41,517 nt of DNA from Cloacimonetes bacterium UBA5835 (GCA_002432865.1 DJGX01000010.1:1-41517), one strand, 5' to 3'; shown: positions 24,863 to 34,919, counted from the first letter of the stretch. The notes: generated from the letters alone by a model not told the origin. Translations and numbers: made by a program.

Positions 24863-26782
24863 TTACGGTTTTGCCCTTGCCTCCTCTGTTTTTATAATAA
24901 TAATTTCCAAAATCATCAAAGCGAAAGCAATGGCAAGTAAAATTTTCCAAAGGTCAAAACCTAAGCGTGAGAAGAAAAGTTTTTCTTCCCATTTATCCCC
25001 TAAGTTCTTTATTCCCTTGGGAAAATTAGTTCTGTCCTCGGAATCGCTATAATCTATATTTATGGCCATTGCATAGTTGCGAGGAGTGTCAGGTTCAAAA
25101 ATATATACTCCAGGTTCGTTAGCTAAATACCGTCGGCTGCTGATAGTTTCACCTGTAGGTAATTTTAATTTATCAAAGGTAAGTATCTGACCAATCTTCG
25201 CTTCACTTTCTGGAAAATCCGAACCCGCTATATAATCTAAGGTTCGAAAAGCCAGAACTGGAAAAGCCGGATCGATAAAAAATGGATTTTCCGTAGAGGC
25301 AATATTCCATAGCCAAAGTGACTGCTTTCCGTTGATAACAGCCATTGGAAAAGATTGAGCAGAAACTAAAACTCCCGCACTTTTATTAACTGCCTGCCAA
25401 TAATCCACTATTAAAGGATTTTTTAGCGGTTTTCCAGAAATAAGCGAACTAATATAATGATGTGCATTGAGGTTATCTATAGATACAGCTTTATGCGTTT
25501 TATCCTTAATTTCCAGCCCGAAATTATTATTCAGATATGATTTCAGATCCGCAGCAAGATTATTACCTATACAAAATAATAATCCGGTTTTATGATTTCG
25601 CAAGTTTGTAAAAATTTCATTCAAGCGGGGAGTAATAGCTCCACATTCATAAACCACAAAGAGTTGATACTGATCCAGATCACTAAGTGAAAGTGCATCA
25701 GGTGAAATTACTTGATAGGTTGCAGAGCTGTAAACTCTTAAAACGGTTGCAAGAATAGCTGGCAGATTGTCATTTTTAGAGATTACCGCTATGCGGGGTT
25801 TACTATAAAAAGGAAAAGCAAAATAACAGCGGTTATCCATCATTTGACATTCATCATTAATTTCAATATATCCACTTTGCCAGCCATCGGAACGCAATTC
25901 AGTTGTTATTGTTTCAGTTATTGTACTTTTGGGAGGAACGGAAACAAACTTTTCAGCCAGCTTGATATCGTTTACCACAGCTTTAACCAGAACATCTTTA
26001 TATTCAATGTTGCCATAATTGGCTATGGTAAATTGAATTAATTGTTGATTGCGCTTATCAACAAGTTGAGGTAAAGCATTTGCAGAAATGCAAGCCAAGT
26101 TTTCATAGCTACTTGTTTCCGGCAAAGGAATAAGAGCGACTGGAATTTTGGTTTTTATTGTTGATTGGGGAATTCGGAGATCGCTAACTAAATAAATTTC
26201 CCGATTGGGCATCTGACTTTCGGAAAGCTTAGTTTCTGCGTAAGCAATCATTTCTTCCAAAGAAAGAGGATTATAAGTGATTTTCAGCTGGTCAATTAAT
26301 GTTTCAGGTATAGTTCCCGCATAAATTTGACTGTGCATCAAGTTCCAATTTTCATCGGAACTTACAGGAATAAGACGATCGTCTGAATTAGCTTTTGTAT
26401 TAATTTTCCTAAGAATATCTTTAGCATATTGCAGAGAACTTTTTCCCCTTTCTGCATAGTCCATACTGTAAGAAGTATCTATCAAAATAGCAATTGCCGT
26501 TGGTGGATGTTTATGCGAAGGTTTTAATTTGGTTGAGCTAAACATAGGGCGCGCCACAGCCAAAACTACCAGCAAAATAATCAGCATCCTGATGATGAGT
26601 AATAGGATATTCTTCAGTTTACTGCGGCTTTTTTCTTGTTCTTTACTAAGCTTGATAAACCGTAAAGAAGGAAAGACAATTTTTTGTGGTTTCTTCTTGG
26701 CCAACAACCATATAAGCAAAGGCAAAATAGTCGCTGCCGCAAAAAAGAGAAGAGTAGCATTTAAAAATGAAAGCTGAAACAA
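24863..26782 (-). CDS. BatA-domain / VWA membrane protein
   Basis: A 639-residue membrane protein. The first 60-80 residues form the BatA (aerotolerance regulator N-terminal) module with two membrane helices (about 5-27 and 56-78). A von Willebrand A-like domain follows, with the MIDAS start DTSYS at 102-106. The long periplasmic C-terminal half includes beta domains, and a last membrane helix lies near residue 615-635. The role of this family is unclear; it is often linked to envelope stress in FCB bacteria. The initiation codon is TTG at 26782, directly after the stop of the barrel gene; no ATG fits the family N-terminus. Confidence 0.82.
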   Translation of the reverse strand: MFQLSFLNATLLFFAAATILPLLIWLLAKKKPQKIVFPSLRFIKLSKEQEKSRSKLKNILLLIIRMLIILLVVLAVARPMFSSTKLKPSHKHPPTAIAILIDTSYSMDYAERGKSSLQYAKDILRKINTKANSDDRLIPVSSDENWNLMHSQIYAGTIPETLIDQLKITYNPLSLEEMIAYAETKLSESQMPNREIYLVSDLRIPQSTIKTKIPVALIPLPETSSYENLACISANALPQLVDKRNQQLIQFTIANYGNIEYKDVLVKAVVNDIKLAEKFVSVPPKSTITETITTELRSDGWQSGYIEINDECQMMDNRCYFAFPFYSKPRIAVISKNDNLPAILATVLRVYSSATYQVISPDALSLSDLDQYQLFVVYECGAITPRLNEIFTNLRNHKTGLLFCIGNNLAADLKSYLNNNFGLEIKDKTHKAVSIDNLNAHHYISSLISGKPLKNPLIVDYWQAVNKSAGVLVSAQSFPMAVINGKQSLWLWNIASTENPFFIDPAFPVLAFRTLDYIAGSDFPESEAKIGQILTFDKLKLPTGETISSRRYLANEPGVYIFEPDTPRNYAMAINIDYSDSEDRTNFPKGIKNLGDKWEEKLFFSRLGFDLWKILLAIAFALMILEIIIIKTEEARAKP

Positions 26783-27850
26783 TTAGATACCCAAGCTTAA
26801 AGAAAAGAGATAGTCACTATCGGCAAGTTTCATTCCCGTGTTGTTCAAGGAAAAATCGAAATGGAAGTTCTTATAATAATAGCCACCACCAAGAGTAAAA
26901 TTGATATTATCGGTTCCATAAAAATCCTGGCTATATACACCTATTCGAAGGTCAAGAGAATTCCGATCTTCAGTAGTATATTCTGTTCCGCTTTTACCAA
27001 AATTCATAGTATAGCCATAACCGAAGTGAAAGGTCGTATCGGGATCTTTAGAAATTTTACTTTGAATTCCAGTGTAGTAATGACTATTCTCACCTTCAAA
27101 GCCAATTCCCAAAGCGGTGCGTCTTTTTATAATTTTGGAATCGTAATTTTCCCACCAGAGCGTAGAAAGCAGATCATAAAAGGAGGCAGCATAAACCACA
27201 TCTCCCATTTTATAAGTAAAACCAAGATCGCTGGATACACCTTTTACTTTGTCATCAATAAAACCATCTCGAATTAAGCTGTTGCCCACTTTATGCTCTT
27301 GAAGATAAACTAGGCGTCCCGAAAGATATTTAACATTTATCCCAGCAGCGAATTTAGGATATCTTTCATCTCTTCCCCCCCAGGATAATTGAACTTTATC
27401 CAACTGATAATCATAATATTCGCTATTCAAACCATTATTTGTGAATTGACTGATATGAATGGAGGAAACAGGTTGATAGCTAATTGAAACAGGACCAGTA
27501 TTCAGCACGAAATACTTGAACTGTTTATCTTTCAGAGTATTACTGAAACTGAGCGCTTCGTAAAAACTAATATCTTCCTTACTGGTTAAACGGTATGATA
27601 TTGATAATGAACTAAGTTTATTATCTGCCATTAAAGCCGGATTACCATAAGCACAGAAAGGATCTTCTGCATTAGTAATATTTAATCCTCCTGTTCCAAT
27701 AGCCATTGGAGAAACACTATTTTCCGGCAGATTATAATCATAAGAACTTATAGGTAAAGGAGTTATCTGTTGTGCGAAAAGAACAGCAACCGGGCATAAC
27801 CACAGAATAAGAAACTGGATATTAGACATCGTAAAGATTCGTTTAAGCAT
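26783..27850 (-). CDS. PorV/PorQ-like outer-membrane beta-barrel protein
   Basis: A 355-residue exported barrel. A signal peptide ends near LFAQ (residue 27). The next part (MAIGTGGLNITNAEDPFCAY, then NPALM) matches the opening of PorV/PorQ and related FadL-like barrels. The remainder is Tyr/Gly-rich beta strands, ending LFSLSLGI. PorV proteins shuttle cargo in type IX secretion, and a C25 protease with a sorting tail is encoded in the same gene train; the link is inference. The ATG overlaps the PAP2 gene stop as TAATG. A second ATG at 27829 is an alternative start. Confidence 0.7.
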   Translation of the reverse strand: MLKRIFTMSNIQFLILWLCPVAVLFAQQITPLPISSYDYNLPENSVSPMAIGTGGLNITNAEDPFCAYGNPALMADNKLSSLSISYRLTSKEDISFYEALSFSNTLKDKQFKYFVLNTGPVSISYQPVSSIHISQFTNNGLNSEYYDYQLDKVQLSWGGRDERYPKFAAGINVKYLSGRLVYLQEHKVGNSLIRDGFIDDKVKGVSSDLGFTYKMGDVVYAASFYDLLSTLWWENYDSKIIKRRTALGIGFEGENSHYYTGIQSKISKDPDTTFHFGYGYTMNFGKSGTEYTTEDRNSLDLRIGVYSQDFYGTDNINFTLGGGYYYKNFHFDFSLNNTGMKLADSDYLFSLSLGI

Positions 27851-28785
27851 TAGTCAAAACCCTTTTTTTTAAGATAAGCACGAGTATAATTTGCTAAGTA
27901 GTATCCTGCGATACCTGTAATGATACCACAAACGGCATCAATAAACCAGTGATAATGGCAAAATACAGTAGCAATAGAAAGAAAAAAAGTGATTACTGTG
28001 CAAATATACCCAATGGGACGGATAAATCGCAAAGCTGCAATAGTTAAAACAATTGCTATGGCAATATGACTGCTGGGGAAAGCACCTCCCAAATGATTGG
28101 AAGTGCGATAGATGAATACCATAATATGAGTAAATGGACCGCCACGAAATGTTTTTGTTAAAGCCATTGCTTCAGGAAGATAGCGTCCTCCAATTACAGG
28201 AAGAATCGAATAGATAGTATAACAGCAATAGAAAACAAAAGTTAGATTGAAAATAACTTCTTTAAATGCCTCTTTCTTTGTAAAATAAAGATATATAGGA
28301 ATTCCAGCTATCATTGGATAATAACAGAAATAGGCAAAATGAAAAAGTTCCTGAACAGCCCAATGCGTATATAACTTTCCCCAAACCAGAGAAGGGAGAT
28401 AACCAAAGATATATTTATCTATACTCATAAAAAAGGGATCGAGCCAGTTCCGAAAAACAATCCGGTTGAAAGCATATCCTGATGTATAAAAATAACCAAA
28501 TAAGAGCACAGGATAGATGCTTCTAAAAAAATTTAGAACTCTATAACGCTTAGTAGGGTTATTTGGAGAATAACACCAGCCGGATTGTTTTTGTAACCAA
28601 GCCAAAAAAAGTACTCCTGTAGAAATTGCCAGATAAACAGGAATGTGTTTTATCGCTTCCGGAGAGCGTGTAAAACCAAAAGTCATATATAGTATTATCC
28701 ACCCGCAATACACCAGAGTGAGAATGTCTATGGCAGAAAGAAATGAAATTATCCTTCTGGGTTCTCTAATATTCTGCTCTGTCAT
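27850..28785 (-). CDS. PAP2-superfamily membrane phosphotransferase, Aur1/IPC-synthase-like
   Basis: A 311-residue polytopic membrane protein with about six or more helices. The PAP2 catalytic motifs are GGAFPSSH (His240) and HYHWFID (His279, Asp283). The Arg that usually precedes the last His in lipid phosphatases is absent. That pattern is like the PAP2_3/Aur1 group, which transfers phospho-head groups to ceramides. Reaction and substrate are inferred. It is the third of three lipid-type genes, after a PlsY-like and a GNAT gene, ten bases after the latter, and is coupled to the PorV-like gene. Confidence 0.75.
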   Translation of the reverse strand: MTEQNIREPRRIISFLSAIDILTLVYCGWIILYMTFGFTRSPEAIKHIPVYLAISTGVLFLAWLQKQSGWCYSPNNPTKRYRVLNFFRSIYPVLLFGYFYTSGYAFNRIVFRNWLDPFFMSIDKYIFGYLPSLVWGKLYTHWAVQELFHFAYFCYYPMIAGIPIYLYFTKKEAFKEVIFNLTFVFYCCYTIYSILPVIGGRYLPEAMALTKTFRGGPFTHIMVFIYRTSNHLGGAFPSSHIAIAIVLTIAALRFIRPIGYICTVITFFLSIATVFCHYHWFIDAVCGIITGIAGYYLANYTRAYLKKKGFD

Positions 28786-28795
28786 TTAGAATCCG

Positions 28796-29923
28796 TTATA
28801 TCCTGTCTTCAATTGCTTTATCGTAAAGCCGGTAAGTTTTATAGATATCTGCTCCGAGCTTTTCAGCTACATTAATCATAGGGGTATTATTTTCCAGCAC
28901 CCAAGAAAATTCGCTACGGTAATAACCCTTGGGAAGACCTTTTTTAAAAGTATGATAATATAAAAGAGCATCTATACCTCGTCCCTGAAATTCTTTTACG
29001 ATTCCCATAGTGATAACGCGCACGGCATTAATGTGTCTTTTTGCCTTTAGCGCTCTTATAACTGTTAGCGGAGTTACCTTTCCTTTCATAACTTTTAGAA
29101 CTTCATTATAGTTTGGTAATGCTAAGCTAAAACCAGCAAGTTTTCCATCTACTTCAGCAATAAAGACTAAATCCGGATCGGCTATAGGAAGTAATTCTGC
29201 CACGATGTTATCAAATTCAGCTTTCGTCATTGGAACATTTCCCCAATTATATTGCCAAGCTTTAGTGTATATTTCAAAGACTGTTTCAATATCTTTTTTT
29301 CGTTGTTTTTTATCGTAAGAAAGAGAGCGGACTTCCACTTTGTTCCGTTTGGAAACTATATCTGCCATTTTAGTAATGCGTTCTGGAATAGAATGATATT
29401 CATTATAGAAAGCATAGAGATCCATCGTTTTAGTTAAGCCATAATTCTCATAGAGTTTTTGATAATAGGAGAAATTATAGGGCATCATAACCATAGGAGG
29501 AACATCAAAACCCTTTATCAACAGACCGCAATCATGATTTACACTGAAGTTTAAGGGACCTCGCATAGAAATAAAACCACGATACTTATTCCATTTATAA
29601 GCTGCTTCAAAAAGAGCATCAGCCACTTCCTGATCATCAATACACTCAAAAAAGCCAAAGAATCCGATGTTATCGTTATGTTCTATATTATGTTGAGTGT
29701 TGGAATGAGCAGAAATTCGTCCCGATTGTTTTCCATCTTTATAAGCAAGAAAGAGTTTAACTTCTGAATGTTGATAATAGGGATTCTTTTTAGGATTGAA
29801 GAACTTTTTCTGATCACTAATAAGAGGAGGAACCCAATTGGAATCATTTTTATACAGCTCAAAGGGAAGCATAATGAATTCTTTCAGCTGCTTTTTGTTA
29901 TCAACAGGTATTACATCTATCAT
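28796..29923 (-). CDS. Large GNAT-fold protein (YghO-like)
   Basis: A 375-residue cytoplasmic protein. The start (about residues 1-60) and the middle, GFFGFFECIDDQEVADALFE, then RGFISMRGPLNFSVNHDCG, match a widespread uncharacterised GNAT-like family that includes E. coli YghO. The C-terminal third holds an acetyltransferase-like core (IAEVDGKLAGFSLALP and GIVKEFQGRGIDALLYY). Bacterial ceramide synthases belong to a GNAT-type group, so N-acylation of a lipid base is possible, but I cannot place this protein there by eye. An AGAGG site precedes the ATG. It lies between PlsY-like and PAP2 genes. Confidence 0.78.
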   Translation of the reverse strand: MIDVIPVDNKKQLKEFIMLPFELYKNDSNWVPPLISDQKKFFNPKKNPYYQHSEVKLFLAYKDGKQSGRISAHSNTQHNIEHNDNIGFFGFFECIDDQEVADALFEAAYKWNKYRGFISMRGPLNFSVNHDCGLLIKGFDVPPMVMMPYNFSYYQKLYENYGLTKTMDLYAFYNEYHSIPERITKMADIVSKRNKVEVRSLSYDKKQRKKDIETVFEIYTKAWQYNWGNVPMTKAEFDNIVAELLPIADPDLVFIAEVDGKLAGFSLALPNYNEVLKVMKGKVTPLTVIRALKAKRHINAVRVITMGIVKEFQGRGIDALLYYHTFKKGLPKGYYRSEFSWVLENNTPMINVAEKLGADIYKTYRLYDKAIEDRI

Positions 29924-29944
29924 CGCCGAACCTCTTTTGCTAAG

Positions 29945-30592
29945 CTAAAATTCGCCTAATCTTTTAGATACAATTATGTTCAATATCCCCATAATTACTG
30001 CATTACCAAGTAAAAGAGTGATAAAATATGAAGGCAAATCTTTATGGTAATTGGGGATAAGAGTATAAAATATAATGAATAAAACTACCGGCAAGATCAC
30101 AATTAAGTATTGGGCAAACCGTATCTGCTTAAAACGGACAACAATAACCCAAGCAATAAGAGCAGAAATACAAGTAGGCAAAAAAGCGAAATAGGCAAGC
30201 ATACCCATATAGGTAAAAATACCGCGTCCACCTCTAAAATGATGATTATAGGGTAAACAATGCCCTATAAGCATACTCATTCCATAAACCAGCATTAAAT
30301 TTTCATGATAGAGAACACTAAATCCTGGATAATTGATCACGCTGGTATCAATAAACCGTAAAAGCACTTCCACTATCAGCAAAAATAAATAAGCCTTAGC
30401 CACATCAATTGCTCCTACTAATGTCCCCAGAGGTTTACTGATATTGGTGTAAATATTTTCTGTATCAGCCAAACCTGTGCCGATTTTATATACATTTAAA
30501 GAGCGAAAACCTTTTGCAACTATCCGGGCAGTGGAAAAACAGCCATAAAGATAGGCAACTATTATTACTAATATTACAAATAGGTAAATCAT
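29945..30592 (-). CDS. PlsY-like glycerol-3-phosphate acyltransferase family membrane protein
   Basis: A 215-residue membrane protein of the PlsY family, with about five or six helices. PlsY transfers acyl groups from acyl-phosphate to glycerol 3-phosphate. The second family motif is well kept (GHCLPYNHHFRGGRG, about 110-124). The first, normally SGNxGATN, reads GTGLADTENI (38-47), a clear departure at the phosphate and substrate site. It may therefore be a paralog with another acceptor. Its ATG overlaps the yggS stop as ATGA. Confidence 0.8.
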   Translation of the reverse strand: MIYLFVILVIIVAYLYGCFSTARIVAKGFRSLNVYKIGTGLADTENIYTNISKPLGTLVGAIDVAKAYLFLLIVEVLLRFIDTSVINYPGFSVLYHENLMLVYGMSMLIGHCLPYNHHFRGGRGIFTYMGMLAYFAFLPTCISALIAWVIVVRFKQIRFAQYLIVILPVVLFIIFYTLIPNYHKDLPSYFITLLLGNAVIMGILNIIVSKRLGEF

Positions 30593-31290
30593 TCATTAGC
30601 TCCATAACTTCGTTCGCCAAAAATGCCGGTTCCAATACGAAGCATATTAGAACCCTCTTCCAGAGCTTGAACATAGTCATTACTCATTCCCATAGAGAGA
30701 TATTTCATTTCCACATTAGGAATAGTAAGTTCTTTTATCTCCTCAAACAGGTATTTCATTTTAGCAAAAAGAGGACGGCTAACTTCTGCTTCTGCTAGCA
30801 TACCTATAGTCATCAGACCTTTTATATGCAAAGTAGGATATGCAGCAATTTGCCAAATTGCTTCCTTTACTTCCTCAAAAGAAAAACCGCTTTTCGAGAG
30901 TTCGCTGCTGCTATTTATTTGAATTAAAATATCCTGACTGCGATTTGTCCTCCCTAAAGCCAAGTGTAGTTTTTGGGCTAGGTCCAAAGAGTGGATAGAT
31001 TGAATCAAACAAGGTTTCAATTCCAGCAGCTGGTTTATTTTATTACTTTGTAAATGGCCGATAAAGTGAAAACCCTGATAGGGAACTTTTAGCATCGGTA
31101 TTTTTCTTCTTGCTTCCTGCACTTTATTTTCGCCAATATGTTCAATTCCCAATTGTAAAGCAATTTCTATTACTTCTACAGGATGAGTTTTGGTTACAGC
31201 CACCAAAGTTACCTCATCCTTTCTTCCCATTTTGGAAAGGGTTTCAGCAATATTGTTTTGGATATATTTTATATTTTCAGCTATCTTCAT
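30589..31290 (-). CDS. yggS: YggS/PLPBP pyridoxal-phosphate homeostasis protein
   Basis: A 233-residue fold-type III PLP-binding protein without known catalysis, which buffers PLP and affects amino-acid balance. The PLP lysine is Lys34 in AVTKTHP. Other family blocks are IGENKVQEA, FHFIGHLQSNK and the C-terminal LSMGMSNDY and LRIGTGIFG. The ATG overlaps the C25 protease stop as ATGA, and its own stop overlaps the PlsY-like gene, so it is firmly within the gene train. Confidence 0.95.
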   Translation of the reverse strand: MKIAENIKYIQNNIAETLSKMGRKDEVTLVAVTKTHPVEVIEIALQLGIEHIGENKVQEARRKIPMLKVPYQGFHFIGHLQSNKINQLLELKPCLIQSIHSLDLAQKLHLALGRTNRSQDILIQINSSSELSKSGFSFEEVKEAIWQIAAYPTLHIKGLMTIGMLAEAEVSRPLFAKMKYLFEEIKELTIPNVEMKYLSMGMSNDYVQALEEGSNMLRIGTGIFGERSYGANE

Positions 31291-34200
31291 TTTAATAGTA
31301 ACATTTTATGTTGGTAGCTTTTGCCCTCTATACTCAAACGATAGAAATAAACACCGCTGGCTACTTCTCTGGAATAATCATCTCTTCCATTCCACACGAT
31401 GCTATGATTGCCTTCTTTGAGGACGGTATCTACCAAAGTTCGTATTTTTTGACCCTTTATATTGAATATTTCCAGCCTAGCTTTAGCCTCTGCTTTTGTA
31501 GTATAGCAAATTGTAGTTTCTGGGTTAAAGGGATTGGGATAATTTCCCAGCAGTGCATTCATTACTGGCACATTTGTTTCTTCAGCATTACTTACAAAAC
31601 CAGTTGAGGCAAAGGAACCTTGTCTTAAAGTACTTCCTCTATAAGTAATCCAAGGTTTTAATTCGGAAGCATCTCTTCGTAAATTGAGCATCAAAACGCC
31701 GTTGGAATGTCCCATAATTAATTTTATCTGATTGTTGTTATCAAAATCTACTAAAGTTGCCGGCGTGCTACCATTATAAGTATTGGCAAAAGGAAATCCG
31801 TTTAGAGTGCTGCCATCAGAATTAAACGCATACACAGAATTTACATAACTATGCACTAAAATTTCGGCTTGAGGATCACTATCCAAATTAGCAATAAGAG
31901 GAGGGCAAACAAAATTATCTCCAGTTGCTACAGGATAACCAGGAAGATCAACACCTTCATCTGTTAAGGCATAAATAATCCCGTTGTTTGTTATTCCAAC
32001 AATATCCAATCCATTATCATCAGAAGTAATATCTCCCAAAGCAAAACCACCGGCTATATTAGCATCAATATTACGCATCGCGATGATATTTCCTTCCGCA
32101 GAAATAATATAGATATGGGTAGGAGTGGAACATACTATTCTATTTGTATTTGTAATCGTAGGAGAACCAGTTACAGGACCATTTAGCTGAACAGGAAAAC
32201 CGGGAAGAACTGTTCCACCTGTTCCTAAAACATATAAAAGTCCATTTTGGGAACCAGCAACAATTTCCATAGTTCCATCACCATTAAAATCGGCAGCAGC
32301 AAGTTCAGTTTGGAAATTGCCGCCAACATCAAACGGGAAGCCATTAAGCAATTGTCCATTGGGGGAAATGGCATAGATTTTTCCAAATAAGCTTCCGGCA
32401 ATTGTTTCTAAAGTTCCATCTCCATTTATATCTGCCAGTACAGGAGTGAATAAAAACATTGTATTATCATGGTAATTGAAGATTATCTCACCATCAAAAT
32501 GCATAGCATAAATATCACCGCTACGGCTACAAAAAACCAGATCATTTTCATCATCATCATCTATAGGTCCACAAGCAAAGCTGCGGAATATATACATACC
32601 TTCAGGTGCTTCTACTGTAGAATAAATTTCACCATCGTTACCAAGGTAATAACTATTCCCATACACATCAACATAGATAATTTCCATTCCACTGGTAGAA
32701 TTCAAATTTGTTACCAAAGGTGCTGATTTTCCATTTATAATAGTTTCCCAAGGAAAACGATCATCCATTAAAGTAATCTCAAAACTAACAGTAAATCTCC
32801 GTTCACCAGTTGATAAATTAGTTACAGGATTTATAGAATCAATAACCAGGGTAAGGTAGTAAGTGCCAAAACCAACAGTATCAGATAGTTGTAAACGAAT
32901 TTTCAAATTTTGAGGGCTCATCCCACCAGGAAGAATTTGAGCAATAGATAAATTGTTACCTACCACTTCAATGCCTTCAGGTAAATTTTCTAATCTCACT
33001 GATACATTATATGCTGTACCCCAATTCGTGTTATTAGAGATAACAGGATAAATACAAATTAGTTCGCCAGTGCTGATTGTTCCGTTATTATCACCTTCTT
33101 CATCGGTAATTTCATAACTCTCCAAACTAAGCAAAGGCAAATTAGGATTAAAAGATTTTACTGCTATGGAAGGATCACCAAAAAGAACTACTTCGTAATA
33201 ACACCACCGCATTACATCATTACTTAATGCTGCATTCAAATTTTGCAGACGGGAATAGGTTAAAGCCTCTCCCAGAACAGGAAGATTCTGTTGAAATAGA
33301 CCATTAAAAAATTGACGATCATAAAATTGAGAAGCACCATTAACACTTCCAGGACTATACCATCCATAACGAGTATTGCCAATAAAACAAAATACTCCTC
33401 CAGAAGCCGTAACAAAATGTTCTCCGATTGATTCATTATCGCCAGAAGTACGTTGATCAAAAGCAGCAGGATAACAACCCTGAGTATATAGAAAAGCGTA
33501 TTCTGTATTAGTTAAACTTTCTACGGTTCCATTGGATTGACCAATTAAAACTGATTCATTTGCATGCCCCATATGATTCATAATTCCAGCGCCTTTGTTA
33601 ATCGCATTATAAACATTCATAGAGCTATAAGTGCCATCCCTTTGGTATAGAGTTTGCAAATAATATTCATCAGGAAGGTATTGTGCCACATCATCTTTAT
33701 AATCACCTCCCCAAGTTAAAGGATTGTTATTCAGGTTTTCGCCCATAAATAACGCATAATTGTTGCTATAAGTATCGTTATCAACATAATAGCGGATTTT
33801 ATTAAACATATGGTTAAATTCATTTTGAGTTTCAGCAGGAAATCTACCAATATGAACCTCTGGAATCATATCTGGATTATCAGCTGGTTCACCCCAAATA
33901 TTATTATTGTTAGCATTCCAGTTACCGTCTAAATTACTAAAATAAATATCCGTAGGCATTCTTTCGTCTATAGTATCCCCAACTTGGCCATAAGTGCCTC
34001 GCTCTGGAATAATTTCATCATCACCGCCCAGAATAACATATTCCAAGGGTTGAGAACTATTTGCCCAGGTCTGATAAACATTTATAATAAAATTACGAAG
34101 CTTTTCTGCATTATCGGTTCCGGGATAGGAACTAAGAATATCTTCCAGAGCATAAATAGCATTGGAAACACCTTTACTGGCACGCCAAGAAGAATATTCA

Positions 34201-34907
34201 GTAAACCAATTGATTCGGGAATTACTAGTAATAATAATCATTTGTTTGGGAACTGTAAGATCAATATCCCGGCTTAAAATGGGTACACTTCTATAATTAC
34301 TTGCAGATTGATAGCTTGCTATATTTTCGGGATTGCAAATCAGCGAATTTATATAAGATAGAGTTTTAGAATTAGGAGTGTAAAAATTCGATTGATATTC
34401 TGCTTCTGCTTCCGAAAATTCACTGTTGATGGATACACTAATCTCAGAACTAACATACAGCTTCTGCGTAATAGGATTATAGCGATAAGGATAAACATTG
34501 AAAAGCGCAATTTGATAACCACGAAAATATTGAATTCCTAAAAACTGCCACTCCCTTTCAGGATAAAGCTTATTCTCCAAAACCGCTGACGAATAAGAAC
34601 CGGCATTGGGAATATTCATTCTGGAAATAGGCAATTGAAGTCCAGCAATTTCAAAAGTTACTCTTTCTGCCACAAGTTCAGCTGGAGCTAATTGAATACT
34701 GGCATTTTGATATCTTTGCCCAAAAGGTATTAGTACATTTACCGGTACATAAGGAAGAACCGGCTCACCAGTTTGTAATGTAACAGGATAACCATCTGCC
34801 TGTTGTTTCGTTTGCCAGGCATTCTTATCTACTTTAATCACTGTTTCGAAGGCAGCCAAATTGATTCCAATCAGGATGGCCGTTAGTAATATAAAAGCTT
34901 TTTTCAT
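31287..34907 (-). CDS. Gingipain-like C25 cysteine protease with FG-GAP repeats and C-terminal sorting domain
   Basis: About 1206 residues, exported. Numbering here is from the outer in-frame ATG at 34919. A signal peptide (6-24) is followed by a propeptide-like region to about 220 and a C25 catalytic domain at about 225-590, ending LFGDPSIAV. His452 (NHMGHANES) and Cys482 (TQGCYPAAF) are the probable dyad. Ig-like and FG-GAP/VCBS repeats (for example DINGDGTLE, DFNGDGTME) fill about 590-1110. The C-terminal about 85 residues begin at GNYPNPFNPE and end in a FlgD/Por-type sorting domain. It probably acts at the cell surface on proteins. The ATG at 34907 best fits the signal peptide; 34919 is possible. 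Confidence 0.88.
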   Translation of the reverse strand: MKKAFILLTAILIGINLAAFETVIKVDKNAWQTKQQADGYPVTLQTGEPVLPYVPVNVLIPFGQRYQNASIQLAPAELVAERVTFEIAGLQLPISRMNIPNAGSYSSAVLENKLYPEREWQFLGIQYFRGYQIALFNVYPYRYNPITQKLYVSSEISVSINSEFSEAEAEYQSNFYTPNSKTLSYINSLICNPENIASYQSASNYRSVPILSRDIDLTVPKQMIIITSNSRINWFTEYSSWRASKGVSNAIYALEDILSSYPGTDNAEKLRNFIINVYQTWANSSQPLEYVILGGDDEIIPERGTYGQVGDTIDERMPTDIYFSNLDGNWNANNNNIWGEPADNPDMIPEVHIGRFPAETQNEFNHMFNKIRYYVDNDTYSNNYALFMGENLNNNPLTWGGDYKDDVAQYLPDEYYLQTLYQRDGTYSSMNVYNAINKGAGIMNHMGHANESVLIGQSNGTVESLTNTEYAFLYTQGCYPAAFDQRTSGDNESIGEHFVTASGGVFCFIGNTRYGWYSPGSVNGASQFYDRQFFNGLFQQNLPVLGEALTYSRLQNLNAALSNDVMRWCYYEVVLFGDPSIAVKSFNPNLPLLSLESYEITDEEGDNNGTISTGELICIYPVISNNTNWGTAYNVSVRLENLPEGIEVVGNNLSIAQILPGGMSPQNLKIRLQLSDTVGFGTYYLTLVIDSINPVTNLSTGERRFTVSFEITLMDDRFPWETIINGKSAPLVTNLNSTSGMEIIYVDVYGNSYYLGNDGEIYSTVEAPEGMYIFRSFACGPIDDDDENDLVFCSRSGDIYAMHFDGEIIFNYHDNTMFLFTPVLADINGDGTLETIAGSLFGKIYAISPNGQLLNGFPFDVGGNFQTELAAADFNGDGTMEIVAGSQNGLLYVLGTGGTVLPGFPVQLNGPVTGSPTITNTNRIVCSTPTHIYIISAEGNIIAMRNIDANIAGGFALGDITSDDNGLDIVGITNNGIIYALTDEGVDLPGYPVATGDNFVCPPLIANLDSDPQAEILVHSYVNSVYAFNSDGSTLNGFPFANTYNGSTPATLVDFDNNNQIKLIMGHSNGVLMLNLRRDASELKPWITYRGSTLRQGSFASTGFVSNAEETNVPVMNALLGNYPNPFNPETTICYTTKAEAKARLEIFNIKGQKIRTLVDTVLKEGNHSIVWNGRDDYSREVASGVYFYRLSIEGKSYQHKMLLLK

Positions 34908-34919
34908 ATTCATATCCAT

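Noticed and set aside
27850..28785. PAP2 protein as a degenerate, inactive phosphatase because the motif Arg is missing
   Set aside because: The Aur1-like group also lacks that Arg; both catalytic His residues and the Asp are present.
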